This document shows, in pieces, positions 1 to 6,530 of a stretch of 9,066 nucleotides of DNA. Below the pieces are notes generated by a model that ran no database searches, was not told where the DNA came from, and saw nothing but the letters and a program-made list of their open reading frames with translations. The translations under genes were made by a program, and so were the position numbers. Each line of letters starts with the position of its first letter. The first letter of the stretch is position 1. This DNA is from an uncultured Actinomycetes bacterium (GTDB lineage Bacteria; Actinomycetota; Actinomycetes; Nanopelagicales; Nanopelagicaceae), in NCBI GenBank assembly GCA_903892335.1, contig CAITID010000052.1:1-9066 (forward strand). Reading direction: 5' to 3'.

Positions 1-989
1 ACAGCGCGGACAATACAAGTAGTCTCATCAAAGATTTGTAATGCTTTTGTGCCAAGCATTGAACCAGCCGCTGCTACACCTTCATAATCAAGTGGCACAT
101 CTAAATGTTCATCGGTAAAAATTGGAGTTGATGAGCCACCTGGTGTCCAGAATTTAAGTTTGTGACCCTTGCGAACTCCACCAGATATTTCAAGCAGCTC
201 TCTTAAGGTAATTCCAAGTGGTGCTTCAAACTGTCCTGGGTTAGTTACGTGGCCAGATAGTGAGTAAAGGGTAAAACCCTTGCTCTTCTCAGTGCCCATT
301 GCGCCAAACCAAGCAACGCCATTATTAATAATTGCTGGAACTGATGCAATTGATTCAACATTGTTAACCACTGTTGGTTTTGCATATAGCCCGGCGATTG
401 CTGGAAATGGTGGACGTAATCTTGGTTGACCACGGAAGCCTTCTAATGAATCAAGAAGCGCAGTTTCTTCACCACATATGTATGCACCCGCGCCAACATG
501 AAGAACTAACTCAAGATCAAAACCTTTACCAAGAATATTTTTTCCTAACAAGCCTGCTGCGTATGCATCTTCGATCGCCTGTTGCACACGTCTAACAACA
601 TGTGTTACCTCACCACGAATATAAATAAAGGCATGGTTGGCACGAATTGCATATGAACCGATGATTACACCTTCAATTAAAACATGTGGATTAGCCATAA
701 GTAGTGGCGTATCTTTGCAAGTACCTGGCTCAGACTCATCAGCATTTACAACAAGGTAATGCTCTTTGTTATCTCCTTGCGGAATAAATCCCCACTTATT
801 TCCAGTTGGAAATCCTGCGCCGCCGCGGCCTCGCAGGCCAGAGTCTTTAACTAATTGAATAATCTCATCTGGTTGCATTGTTAATGCTTTAGCGATTGCG
901 GCATAACCACCATTGCGTTTGTAAGCTGCGATCGTAAATGAATCGGCTTCATCCCAATGCGCAGAAAGAACTGGCGTTAACTTTGTCAT
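1..989 (-). CDS. nuoF: NADH-quinone oxidoreductase subunit F (partial, 3' end outside window)
   Basis: NuoF is the NADH-binding flavoprotein of complex I. It oxidises NADH on FMN at the cytoplasmic tip of the peripheral arm and passes electrons to Fe-S clusters. The reverse strand reads an open frame of 329 codons plus two bases with no stop. It starts at an ATG and continues past the left edge. Visible family motifs are GLRGRGGAGFPTG (residues 51-63, FMN/NADH pocket), VNADESEPGTCKD (81-93), and GAGAYICGEETALL (167-180). The family is about 430 residues, so roughly 100 C-terminal residues are missing, including the CxxCxxC plus distal Cys that bind the N3 [4Fe-4S] cluster. The start is fixed by a TAATG one-base overlap with the nuoE stop, and an AAAGG lies about ten bases upstream. 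Nothing looks broken; the truncation is only the window edge. Identity is very secure. Confidence 0.97.
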   Translation of the reverse strand, partial: MTKLTPVLSAHWDEADSFTIAAYKRNGGYAAIAKALTMQPDEIIQLVKDSGLRGRGGAGFPTGNKWGFIPQGDNKEHYLVVNADESEPGTCKDTPLLMANPHVLIEGVIIGSYAIRANHAFIYIRGEVTHVVRRVQQAIEDAYAAGLLGKNILGKGFDLELVLHVGAGAYICGEETALLDSLEGFRGQPRLRPPFPAIAGLYAKPTVVNNVESIASVPAIINNGVAWFGAMGTEKSKGFTLYSLSGHVTNPGQFEAPLGITLRELLEISGGVRKGHKLKFWTPGGSSTPIFTDEHLDVPLDYEGVAAAGSMLGTKALQIFDETTCIVRA

Positions 990-1615
990 TACTTACCAGC
1001 CTTTGATCGATTAAGACCAAGCAGGGTTGGTGCACCAGCTTGTAATCCTTCATTTGCTAAACCATCTGAGATGCCAGCAAGTACTGCAGAGTTTTGCTTC
1101 CAGGTACGTAAAGTTTTTGGGCCACGAGTTGGTGCGGGTGGATTACCAGCGCGAGCACCATCTACTAAATCCTTTACTGATTGCACAGTTTGATTATCGT
1201 AAAACTCCCAATTGACCATTACAACTGGTGCGTAATCACACGCTGCATTACATTCAATATGTTCTACTGAAACTTTGCCATCTGCAGTGACGCCATCATT
1301 TTCTATATCTAAATGCTCTTTAATTGATTCAAATATCGCATCTCCGCCCATAACTGCGCACAAAGTATTGGTGCAAATACCAACATGATATTCACCAACT
1401 GGCTTTGATTTGTATTGTGTGTAGAAAGTGGAAACTGCAGTTACTTCCGCAGTTGCTAACTCAAGTTTTTCTGCAATAACTTCAATTCCTTCATTAGTTA
1501 CATAGCCATCAATAGCTTGCACATAATGCAGCAGCGGCATGATTGCAGAGCGCTTGCGGGGATAGCGGGCAATGATTGAATCCATTACAGCAATCTCTTG
1601 TGGTGAAAATTTCAT
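989..1615 (-). CDS. nuoE: NADH-quinone oxidoreductase subunit E, [2Fe-2S] thioredoxin-like subunit
   Basis: NuoE is the 24-kDa-type subunit of the NADH dehydrogenase module of complex I. It is a thioredoxin-fold protein carrying the off-path [2Fe-2S] cluster N1a and it pairs with NuoF. The 208-residue protein shows the cluster ligands in the expected CxxxxC...CxxxC pattern: C81 and C86 in ICTNTLC, then C122 and C126 in ECNAAC. An N-terminal helical part (about residues 5-65, with the AVSTFYTQY segment) precedes the thioredoxin-like domain (about 70-152). A tail of about 55 residues rich in Pro, Gly and Ala (from about 155) follows. It resembles the extension I recall in other actinobacterial NuoE proteins. 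The start ATG overlaps the nuoD stop by one base (TAATG), and the stop overlaps the nuoF start the same way, so translation is probably coupled in the D-E-F series. No anomalies were seen. Confidence 0.97.
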   Translation of the reverse strand: MKFSPQEIAVMDSIIARYPRKRSAIMPLLHYVQAIDGYVTNEGIEVIAEKLELATAEVTAVSTFYTQYKSKPVGEYHVGICTNTLCAVMGGDAIFESIKEHLDIENDGVTADGKVSVEHIECNAACDYAPVVMVNWEFYDNQTVQSVKDLVDGARAGNPPAPTRGPKTLRTWKQNSAVLAGISDGLANEGLQAGAPTLLGLNRSKAGK

Positions 1616-2955
1616 TAGCGATCAACCCCACCCATAACTGGATCAATTGATGCAACCGCAGCAATCACATCAGCAATCTGTCCACCATCACACATCGCAG
1701 CTGTTGCTTGTAAATTATTAAATGATGGTTCGCGGAAGTGAACTCGGTATGGCCGAGTTCCGCCATCAGAAATTAAATGGACGCCCATCTCACCACGTGG
1801 TGACTCAACTGTTGTATAGACCTGACCAGCTGGAACGCGGAAACCTTCAGTTACTAATTTAAAGTGATGAATTAGTGCTTCCATAGATTCACCCATGATT
1901 TCACGAATGTGATTTAGTGAGTTACCCATTCCATCGCCACCGATTGAAAGTTGTGACGGCCAAGCAATCTTCTTATCCGCAACCATTACCGGTTGACCAT
2001 CTAATTTTTCTAATTTGCTTACGCACTGCTCGATGATGCGCAGTGATTGCTCTAGCTCTTGCATGCGGATTAAGAATCTTCCATACACATCGCAGGTATC
2101 AGTTGTTGGAATATCAAATTGGTAATCTTCATAGCCACAGTAAGGCTGCGCCTTGCGTAGATCCCATGGCAAACCAGTTGAACGCAATACCGGTCCAGTA
2201 ATTCCTAAAGTAGTACAGCCTGCTAAATCTAAGTAGCCAATACCTTGTGTTCGCTTAATCCAAATTGAGTTTCCGATTAATAACTTCTCATTATCTTTAA
2301 AGTTTTTACGTAGCTCTTTAATCGTCTCTTTAATCTTTGATAACGCCCCAGCTGGAAGATCTTGAGCAACGCCACCTGGCCGGACATAAGCCATATTCAT
2401 GCGCAAGCCAGCAACCATTTCAAAAATATCTAAAACTTTCTCCCGCTCACGGAAGGCAAAAATCATTGGTGAAAGCGCACCTAGCTCGAGTGCACCTGTG
2501 CCGAGTGCAACCATGTGGGATGAGATTCGATTGAACTCCATCATCATTACGCGAATCACGGTTGCGCGTTCAGTTACGTCATTAGTAATTCCTAATAACT
2601 TTTCAACACCTAAACAGTAAGCAGTCTCATTAAACAGTGGTGCTAGGTAATCCATTCGAGTTACAAAAGTTACGCCTTGTGTCCATGATCGGTACTCGGT
2701 ATTTTTCTCAATTCCAGTATGTAAGTAACCAACACCGCAACGGGTTTCAGTAACTGTTTCACCTTCAAGTTCTAGTACTAACCGCAATACGCCATGTGTT
2801 GATGGATGTTGTGGTCCCATATTTACAACTACGCGCTCTTCTTTAGTTGCGCCAATCTCAGTGCTTAATGAATCCCAATCGCCACCTGTAACTGAGTAAA
2901 CCCGACCCTCAGTTGTCTCGCGCGATGATGCGTATGGATCAGTGAAGGTACTCAT
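1615..2955 (-). CDS. nuoD: NADH-quinone oxidoreductase subunit D (49-kDa-type, quinone-site subunit)
   Basis: NuoD is the 49-kDa-type subunit related to [NiFe]-hydrogenase large subunits. With NuoB it forms the quinone-reduction chamber where the peripheral arm meets the membrane arm. The 446-residue protein has an actinobacterial-type leader (RVYSVTGGDWD, 18-28), then the quinone-site loop MGPQHPSTHGVLR (46-58), GYLHTGIEK (76-84) and TRMDYL (99-104). By alignment with Thermus Nqo4 from memory, H54 and Y103 correspond to the quinone-contacting His38 and Tyr87. The C-terminal signature TTVESPRGEMG (381-391) and the terminal DPVMGGVDR are intact. Like other NuoD proteins it lacks the Ni-Fe cysteine ligands. 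The start is well supported: it overlaps the nuoC stop as ATGA, and a GGAG lies six bases upstream (2962-2965). The length is typical for the family. Confidence 0.98.
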   Translation of the reverse strand: MSTFTDPYASSRETTEGRVYSVTGGDWDSLSTEIGATKEERVVVNMGPQHPSTHGVLRLVLELEGETVTETRCGVGYLHTGIEKNTEYRSWTQGVTFVTRMDYLAPLFNETAYCLGVEKLLGITNDVTERATVIRVMMMEFNRISSHMVALGTGALELGALSPMIFAFREREKVLDIFEMVAGLRMNMAYVRPGGVAQDLPAGALSKIKETIKELRKNFKDNEKLLIGNSIWIKRTQGIGYLDLAGCTTLGITGPVLRSTGLPWDLRKAQPYCGYEDYQFDIPTTDTCDVYGRFLIRMQELEQSLRIIEQCVSKLEKLDGQPVMVADKKIAWPSQLSIGGDGMGNSLNHIREIMGESMEALIHHFKLVTEGFRVPAGQVYTTVESPRGEMGVHLISDGGTRPYRVHFREPSFNNLQATAAMCDGGQIADVIAAVASIDPVMGGVDR

Positions 2956-3590
2956 TGATAACTCCGGCGCTCAGATGGTGCAGGAACAGTTGCACCTTTG
3001 TATTCAATTGGAATTCCGCCAAGTGGATAATCTTTTCGTTGCGGAAATCCATCCCAATCATCTGGCATTAAAATTCTGGTTAATCCTGGGTGATTATCAA
3101 AAATAATTCCAAACATGTCATAAGTTTCGCGCTCTTGCCAATTTGCACCAGCCCAAAGCTCTACTAAAGAGGTTAGGTGTGGATCAGAATCTGGAACACA
3201 AACCTCTAATCTAATTCGCTGGTTATTTGTAATTGAAAGAAGTGCGATGATGACATGGAGTTCGCGGCCAACTTCGGCTGGATAATGCGCTCCACTAACT
3301 GAAATACACATTTCATAACGAAGTTGATCACGCAAAATCTTTGCAACTTCAAATAATCTCTCACGCTTTACAAATAATGTTAACTCACCGCGATCTACAA
3401 CTACCTTTTCAATTGCATCATTAAAAGCTGGAAATGCCCGCTCAAGATCATCTGCTACTTGGTCAAAGTAGCCACCATAAGGGCGCTCTGTAGAGCCAAT
3501 GTTTTTAACAGATTTAATTAAGCCACCAAATCCTGAGGTATCTCCAGATCCGGATACGCCAAACATTCCGTTGCTTGAATCGTTACTCAT
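2952..3590 (-). CDS. nuoC: NADH-quinone oxidoreductase subunit C (30-kDa-type)
   Basis: NuoC is the 30-kDa-type structural subunit of the complex I peripheral arm. It has no cofactor and braces NuoD and the NuoB region. The 212-residue product carries the family signature ERETYDMFGI (153-162), followed by FDNHPGLTRILMPDDW (164-179) and the RKDYPLGG turn (185-192). The first 40 residues are a low-complexity leader rich in Ser and Gly (GMFGVSGSGDTSGFGG, 8-23) ending in ERPYGGYFD. I recall this leader in other actinobacterial NuoC proteins, so it is read as a clade feature and not as evidence of a wrong start. nuoC is separate from nuoD here, not fused as in Escherichia coli. The ATG overlaps the nuoB stop as ATGA, and an AAAAGG lies about nine bases upstream. 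Confidence 0.97.
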   Translation of the reverse strand: MSNDSSNGMFGVSGSGDTSGFGGLIKSVKNIGSTERPYGGYFDQVADDLERAFPAFNDAIEKVVVDRGELTLFVKRERLFEVAKILRDQLRYEMCISVSGAHYPAEVGRELHVIIALLSITNNQRIRLEVCVPDSDPHLTSLVELWAGANWQERETYDMFGIIFDNHPGLTRILMPDDWDGFPQRKDYPLGGIPIEYKGATVPAPSERRSYQ

Positions 3591-4141
3591 GCCAGCAGAC
3601 CTTTTAATTGATGTGTTGGCTTTGCAGCGAGCGCTGCAGCTTCTACCTCTTTAATAATCTTTTCGCGATTTGGTCCTAATTTAGTATCACCAATTTGCTC
3701 ATGTAATTTCAAGATCGCATCCATCAACATCTCTGGACGTGGTGGGCAACCTGGTAAGTAAATATCTACCGGCACAATGTGATCAACACCTTGCACGATC
3801 GCATAATTATTAAACATGCCACCAGATGATGCACAAGCACCCATTGCTAATACCCATTTAGGTCCAGCCATTTGATCATAAATTTGTCTAACAACTGGCG
3901 CCATTTTGTTGCTGACTCGTCCAGCCACAATCATTAAATCTGCTTGGCGTGGGGATGCGCGAAATACTTCCATTCCAAATCTTGCAAGGTCATATCGGCC
4001 AGCACCTGCTGCCATCATCTCAATCGCGCAACAAGCCAGACCAAAAGTTGCTGGCCATAGTGAGTTCTTTCTCATGTAACCAGCTAATTTTTCAACAGTA
4101 GTTAATAAGAATCCACTTGGTAACTTTTCTTCTAAACCCAT
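3587..4141 (-). CDS. nuoB: NADH-quinone oxidoreductase subunit B, N2 [4Fe-4S] subunit
   Basis: NuoB (PSST-type) holds cluster N2, the last Fe-S centre, which hands electrons to quinone at the NuoB/NuoD interface. With the start chosen here the protein has 184 residues. The four N2 ligands are visible: the tandem C37-C38 in GLACCAIEMMA, C103 in MGACASSGG, and C132 in YLPGCPPRPE. The frame also stays open upstream to a TTG at 4174, which would add eleven residues overlapping nuoA. The ATG at 4141 is preferred because it lies two bases after the nuoA stop and gives MGLEEKLPSGFLL, the N-terminus I know from other actinobacterial NuoB proteins. A weak GGGA lies six bases upstream, so coupling to nuoA translation is likely. 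The C-terminal tail after about residue 155 (Lys/Glu/Ala-rich) is variable in the family. Confidence 0.97.
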   Translation of the reverse strand: MGLEEKLPSGFLLTTVEKLAGYMRKNSLWPATFGLACCAIEMMAAGAGRYDLARFGMEVFRASPRQADLMIVAGRVSNKMAPVVRQIYDQMAGPKWVLAMGACASSGGMFNNYAIVQGVDHIVPVDIYLPGCPPRPEMLMDAILKLHEQIGDTKLGPNREKIIKEVEAAALAAKPTHQLKGLLA

Positions 4142-4143
4142 GG

Positions 4144-4503
4144 TTAATCCCACTCCAATCCACCGCGTCGCCAAACATAAGCAAAGGCAACAAAGACGGT
4201 TCCGATGAAGAGCGCCATTTCAACTAATCCAAAGACACCTAGTTGATCGAAGGCAACCGCCCATGGATATAAAAATACGATTTCAATATCAAAGACAATA
4301 AATAACATTGCAGTTAAAAAGTATTTAACTGGAAATCTGCCACCGCCAGCAGCTTGTGGTGATGGTTCAATTCCACATTCGTATGCGTCCGATTTTGCTC
4401 TGTTGTAACGCTTAGGCCCAGTAACCGCTGCTGCGATAATTGAGAAGAGTCCGAAACCGAAGCCAATTGCCCCAATGGCAAGAATTGGAACGTATGGATT
4501 CAT
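4144..4503 (-). CDS. nuoA: NADH-quinone oxidoreductase subunit A (membrane)
   Basis: NuoA is a small integral membrane subunit at the junction of the membrane and peripheral arms of complex I, lining the entry to the quinone cavity. The 119-residue protein has three predicted membrane segments at about 5-27, 60-82 and 91-111. Between the first two lies a loop with the conserved DAYECGIEP (39-47). TM2 contains the family motif FDIEIVFLYPWA (71-82), whose acidic residues are conserved. The C-terminal RRGGLEWD is also typical. It is the first nuo gene, 40 bases after the menG stop on the same strand. No good ribosome-binding site precedes the ATG, but a TAAGAT sits seven bases upstream, compatible with a leaderless transcript (see the promoter entry). 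Length is normal for the family. Confidence 0.96.
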   Translation of the reverse strand: MNPYVPILAIGAIGFGFGLFSIIAAAVTGPKRYNRAKSDAYECGIEPSPQAAGGGRFPVKYFLTAMLFIVFDIEIVFLYPWAVAFDQLGVFGLVEMALFIGTVFVAFAYVWRRGGLEWD

Positions 4504-4510
4504 ATGCGAA

Positions 4511-4516
4511 ATCTTA
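4511..4516 (-). promoter_or_regulatory. Candidate -10 element for a leaderless nuoA transcript
   Basis: On the reverse strand TAAGAT (4 of 6 matches to TATAAT, with the key TAnnnT bases) ends seven bases before the A of the nuoA ATG. That would place the transcription start at the initiation codon. No convincing -35 hexamer was found at the normal spacing. Lack of a Shine-Dalgarno sequence before nuoA fits a leaderless start, which is common in actinobacteria. The alternative is that nuoA is read only from the menG transcript. The motif is short and could be chance. Confidence 0.3.
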
Positions 4517-4543
4517 GGCGAAGCCGATAGCGACTAAAGCCAA

Positions 4544-5236
4544 TTACCCTTTATAGCCAATGTGAACTGCGACAATTCCAAAGGTTAAGTCCTGCCAACT
4601 GACCGATTCCCAGCCAGCCTGTCTCATTACCTGGGCCAAGGCGCTCTGATTTGGCCAGGCCTGAATTGATTCTGCTAAGTAAATATATGCAGCTGGATTT
4701 TTTGATATCCGTTTTGCAATTACTGGTAATGCTCGCATTAAATACTTTAAATAAATTAATCGAAAGATTTTATTTGTTGGATGTGAGAATTCACAAATTA
4801 CTATGCGACCACTTTGTTTAGTCACTCGCAGTGCCTCTTTTAGCGCAGCTGTTGTATCTGAGGTATTTCGTAAGCCAAAAGAAATAGTTGTGACATCAAA
4901 AGTATTTTCAGTAAATGGCAGCTTTAACGCATCACCTTGTTGAAACTTAATGTCTTTATGTCGCTTGCGTCCAGCCGCCAGCATTCCTTCTGAAAAATCT
5001 AATGCGATTACATCAGCACCCTTTGCCACCAATGGTTTGCTGGATGAACCAGTTCCGGCAGCGATATCCAAAATCTTCATGCCCGGCTTAGGTGCAATGA
5101 TCGCCGTCACAACCTTGCGCCAAGCCTTCGTGCGGCCAACGCTTAGAAGATCATTTAAAAAATCATATCGGTGAGCAACCTCATCAAACATCTTGGATAC
5201 ATCATCTGGATCTTTATTTAAATTTGCTCTGACCAC
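4544..5236 (-). CDS. menG: Demethylmenaquinone methyltransferase (MenG/UbiE family)
   Basis: MenG is the SAM-dependent C-methyltransferase that converts demethylmenaquinone to menaquinone, the last step of the pathway, acting at the cytoplasmic membrane face. The 230-residue protein has the class I methyltransferase glycine motif ILDIAAGTGSSS (55-66) and an acidic residue after strand 2 (ALDFSEGM, 78-85). It also has both UbiE signatures: YDFLNDLLSVGRTKAWR (24-40) and RVTKQSGRIVICEFSHP (137-153), and SFGLRN at 119-124. The start is GTG; it gives MVRANLNKDPDDVSKMFDEV, which agrees with the N-terminus of actinobacterial homologues. No strong ribosome-binding site is seen; a possible promoter ends six bases upstream. 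The gene lies directly before nuoA and divergent from menF. In a menaquinone-type actinobacterium with neighbouring men genes, menG is a better name than ubiE. Confidence 0.93.
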   Translation of the reverse strand: MVRANLNKDPDDVSKMFDEVAHRYDFLNDLLSVGRTKAWRKVVTAIIAPKPGMKILDIAAGTGSSSKPLVAKGADVIALDFSEGMLAAGRKRHKDIKFQQGDALKLPFTENTFDVTTISFGLRNTSDTTAALKEALRVTKQSGRIVICEFSHPTNKIFRLIYLKYLMRALPVIAKRISKNPAAYIYLAESIQAWPNQSALAQVMRQAGWESVSWQDLTFGIVAVHIGYKG

Positions 5237-5242
5237 GGCCCT

Positions 5243-5271
5243 ATTCTCTTAGGAGTAGGCTTTCCAGACAA
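5243..5271 (-). promoter_or_regulatory. Candidate menG promoter, probably leaderless
   Basis: In the short menG/menF divergent gap the reverse strand reads TTGTCT (5266-5271, 4 of 6 to TTGACA), a 17-base spacer, then GAGAAT (5243-5248, 4 of 6 to TATAAT). Six bases (AGGGCC) then lead to the menG GTG. The spacing is ideal for a sigma-70-type promoter whose transcript begins at or next to the GTG, which would explain the poor ribosome-binding site. If real it would also drive the nuo genes. This is a pattern match by eye only. Confidence 0.4.
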
Positions 5272-5282
5272 ATCCAATCTTG

Positions 5283-6530
5283 ATGGGCAGTACTAAAAAC
5301 ATGTCGCAACTAATTACCACCGAATTACTAGGTGAGCACCCACTGCTCTCCTCGATTTCTACTGCCGAAGATTTAAGTACCGCATGGATCAGAAGCGGTG
5401 ATGGCTTAATTGGTTTTGGTGTTTACAAAGAGTTAGAAGTAACTGGTGATGCGCGATTTAACACTGCCCGAAAATGGTGGGATGAGGCAATTGCTAATTT
5501 CTCAATAAAAAATAATGTGCATGGCGTTGGAACTGGACCAATTCTCTTTACATCTTTCGCATTTGATGAAGGCCAGCCATCTAAGTTAATAATTCCAAAG
5601 ATTGTAATTGGCCAAAAAAATGGAAAGTCCTGGATTACTTGGATTGGTGACTCGAATCAGCCGGAGATAACTCAGTTAAAAAACTCAGTAGTCAGCGGTG
5701 AAATTAAATGGGATACTGGCTCTATCTCTGAAGCTAATTGGCGAGATCAAGTAGCCACTGCAATTAAATCAATTAATGATGGTGATTTAGAGAAGGTTGT
5801 GCTTGCTCGAGATTTAACAGCGAAATCAAATAAAGAAATTAATGCTCGAAATCTTCTAAAGCGCTTGGAGATTGAGTACCCATCAACTTGGTTATTTTTA
5901 GTAGATGGTTTAATTGGCGCAACACCGGAATTGCTGGTCCGACTAAACAAATCTTTGGTTACGTCACGGGTTCTGGCTGGAACAATTCGCAAGAGTGGGG
6001 ATGAGGATCGCGATTTAACCCTTGCCGCATCACTTGCTAAATCCTCTAAAGATTTAGAGGAGCACGAGTACGCAGTGCGATCAGTTGCAGATGCCTTAGC
6101 GCCATTTTGTTCATCAACTAACGTGCCAGAGTCACCCTTTGTATTACACCTTTCAAATGTCATGCACTTAGCAACAGATGTAACTGGTGTATTAAACGAC
6201 AGTGCAAAACCAACCGACATCTTTACTTTAATTTCAGAGCTGCATCCATCAGCTGCGGTCTGTGGAACACCTACTAAAAAAGCAAAGGATTTAATTAAAG
6301 AATTAGAGGGAATGAACCGGGGGCGTTATGCCGGACCAGTTGGTTGGATCGATATTCATGGTGATGGTGAGATTGCGATTGCACTTCGATGTGGTCAAAT
6401 CAGCAAAGATAAAAATGAGATAAAAATTTACGCAGGGTGTGGAGTTGTGGCTGGTTCAGATCCAGCAAAAGAGTTTGCCGAGAGTCAAGCTAAGTTGATG
6501 CCGATGCGAACCGCCTTAGAAACCATGTGA
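5283..6530 (+). CDS. menF: Isochorismate synthase (menaquinone-specific)
   Basis: MenF isomerises chorismate to isochorismate with Mg2+, the committed step of menaquinone synthesis, in the cytoplasm. The frame reads 415 residues from this ATG and belongs to the chorismate-binding (MST) family. The C-terminal catalytic domain (about 155-415) shows GDLEKVVLARDL with the presumed general-base Lys, and GATPELL with the presumed general-acid Glu, by analogy with E. coli MenF and EntC. It also shows VLAGTIRKSGDEDRD, ELHPSAAVCGTP, RYAGPVGWID, and YAGCGVVAGSDPAKEF. Genomic context (menD, menC, menB, menG) favours MenF over anthranilate, aminodeoxychorismate or salicylate synthase. The start is uncertain: TTG 5280, ATG 5283 and ATG 5301 are in frame and none has a good ribosome-binding site. 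ATG 5301 (MSQLITTEL) is about equally likely. The 3' end overlaps the end of menD by 46 bases, tail to tail. Confidence 0.93.
   Translation: MGSTKNMSQLITTELLGEHPLLSSISTAEDLSTAWIRSGDGLIGFGVYKELEVTGDARFNTARKWWDEAIANFSIKNNVHGVGTGPILFTSFAFDEGQPSKLIIPKIVIGQKNGKSWITWIGDSNQPEITQLKNSVVSGEIKWDTGSISEANWRDQVATAIKSINDGDLEKVVLARDLTAKSNKEINARNLLKRLEIEYPSTWLFLVDGLIGATPELLVRLNKSLVTSRVLAGTIRKSGDEDRDLTLAASLAKSSKDLEEHEYAVRSVADALAPFCSSTNVPESPFVLHLSNVMHLATDVTGVLNDSAKPTDIFTLISELHPSAAVCGTPTKKAKDLIKELEGMNRGRYAGPVGWIDIHGDGEIAIALRCGQISKDKNEIKIYAGCGVVAGSDPAKEFAESQAKLMPMRTALETM
6043..6060. repeat. Perfect 8-bp inverted repeat inside menF
   Basis: CCTCTAAA, two bases (GA), then its exact reverse complement TTTAGAGG. It lies within the menF codons for the conserved SSKDLEEH segment, so protein constraint or chance may explain it. 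The two-base loop is too tight for a normal hairpin and no run of T follows, so it is not called a terminator. Confidence 0.4.

Noticed and set aside
245..595. Open frames of 62 and 73 codons on both strands over the nuoF region
   Set aside because: The true frame here is nuoF, with clear motifs and coupling to nuoE. These frames have low-complexity His/Gln/Leu-rich products typical of shadow translation.
2952..3590. The Gly/Ser-rich N-terminus of NuoC as a sign of a wrong start or a fused leader
   Set aside because: The GMFGVSGSGDTSG and RPYGGYFD elements are remembered from other actinobacterial NuoC proteins, and the ATG overlaps the nuoB stop, so the start is sound.
4504..4543. GGC-GAA-GCC mini-hairpin in the menG-nuoA gap, considered as a terminator or riboswitch
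   Set aside because: Only three base pairs are perfect and no T tract follows. The gap is too short for a known riboswitch.
5251..5259. AGGAGTAGG as the menF ribosome-binding site
   Set aside because: It lies 20 or more bases from every in-frame start. An in-frame TAG at 5256-5258 blocks any start at or upstream of it, and no usual start codon occurs between 5259 and 5279.
5747..6220. A 157-codon open frame on the minus strand opposite menF
   Set aside because: It lies wholly inside menF, is rich in Ser, Thr and Arg without any recognisable motif, and has no ribosome-binding site or operon context. It reads as a shadow of the menF coding frame.
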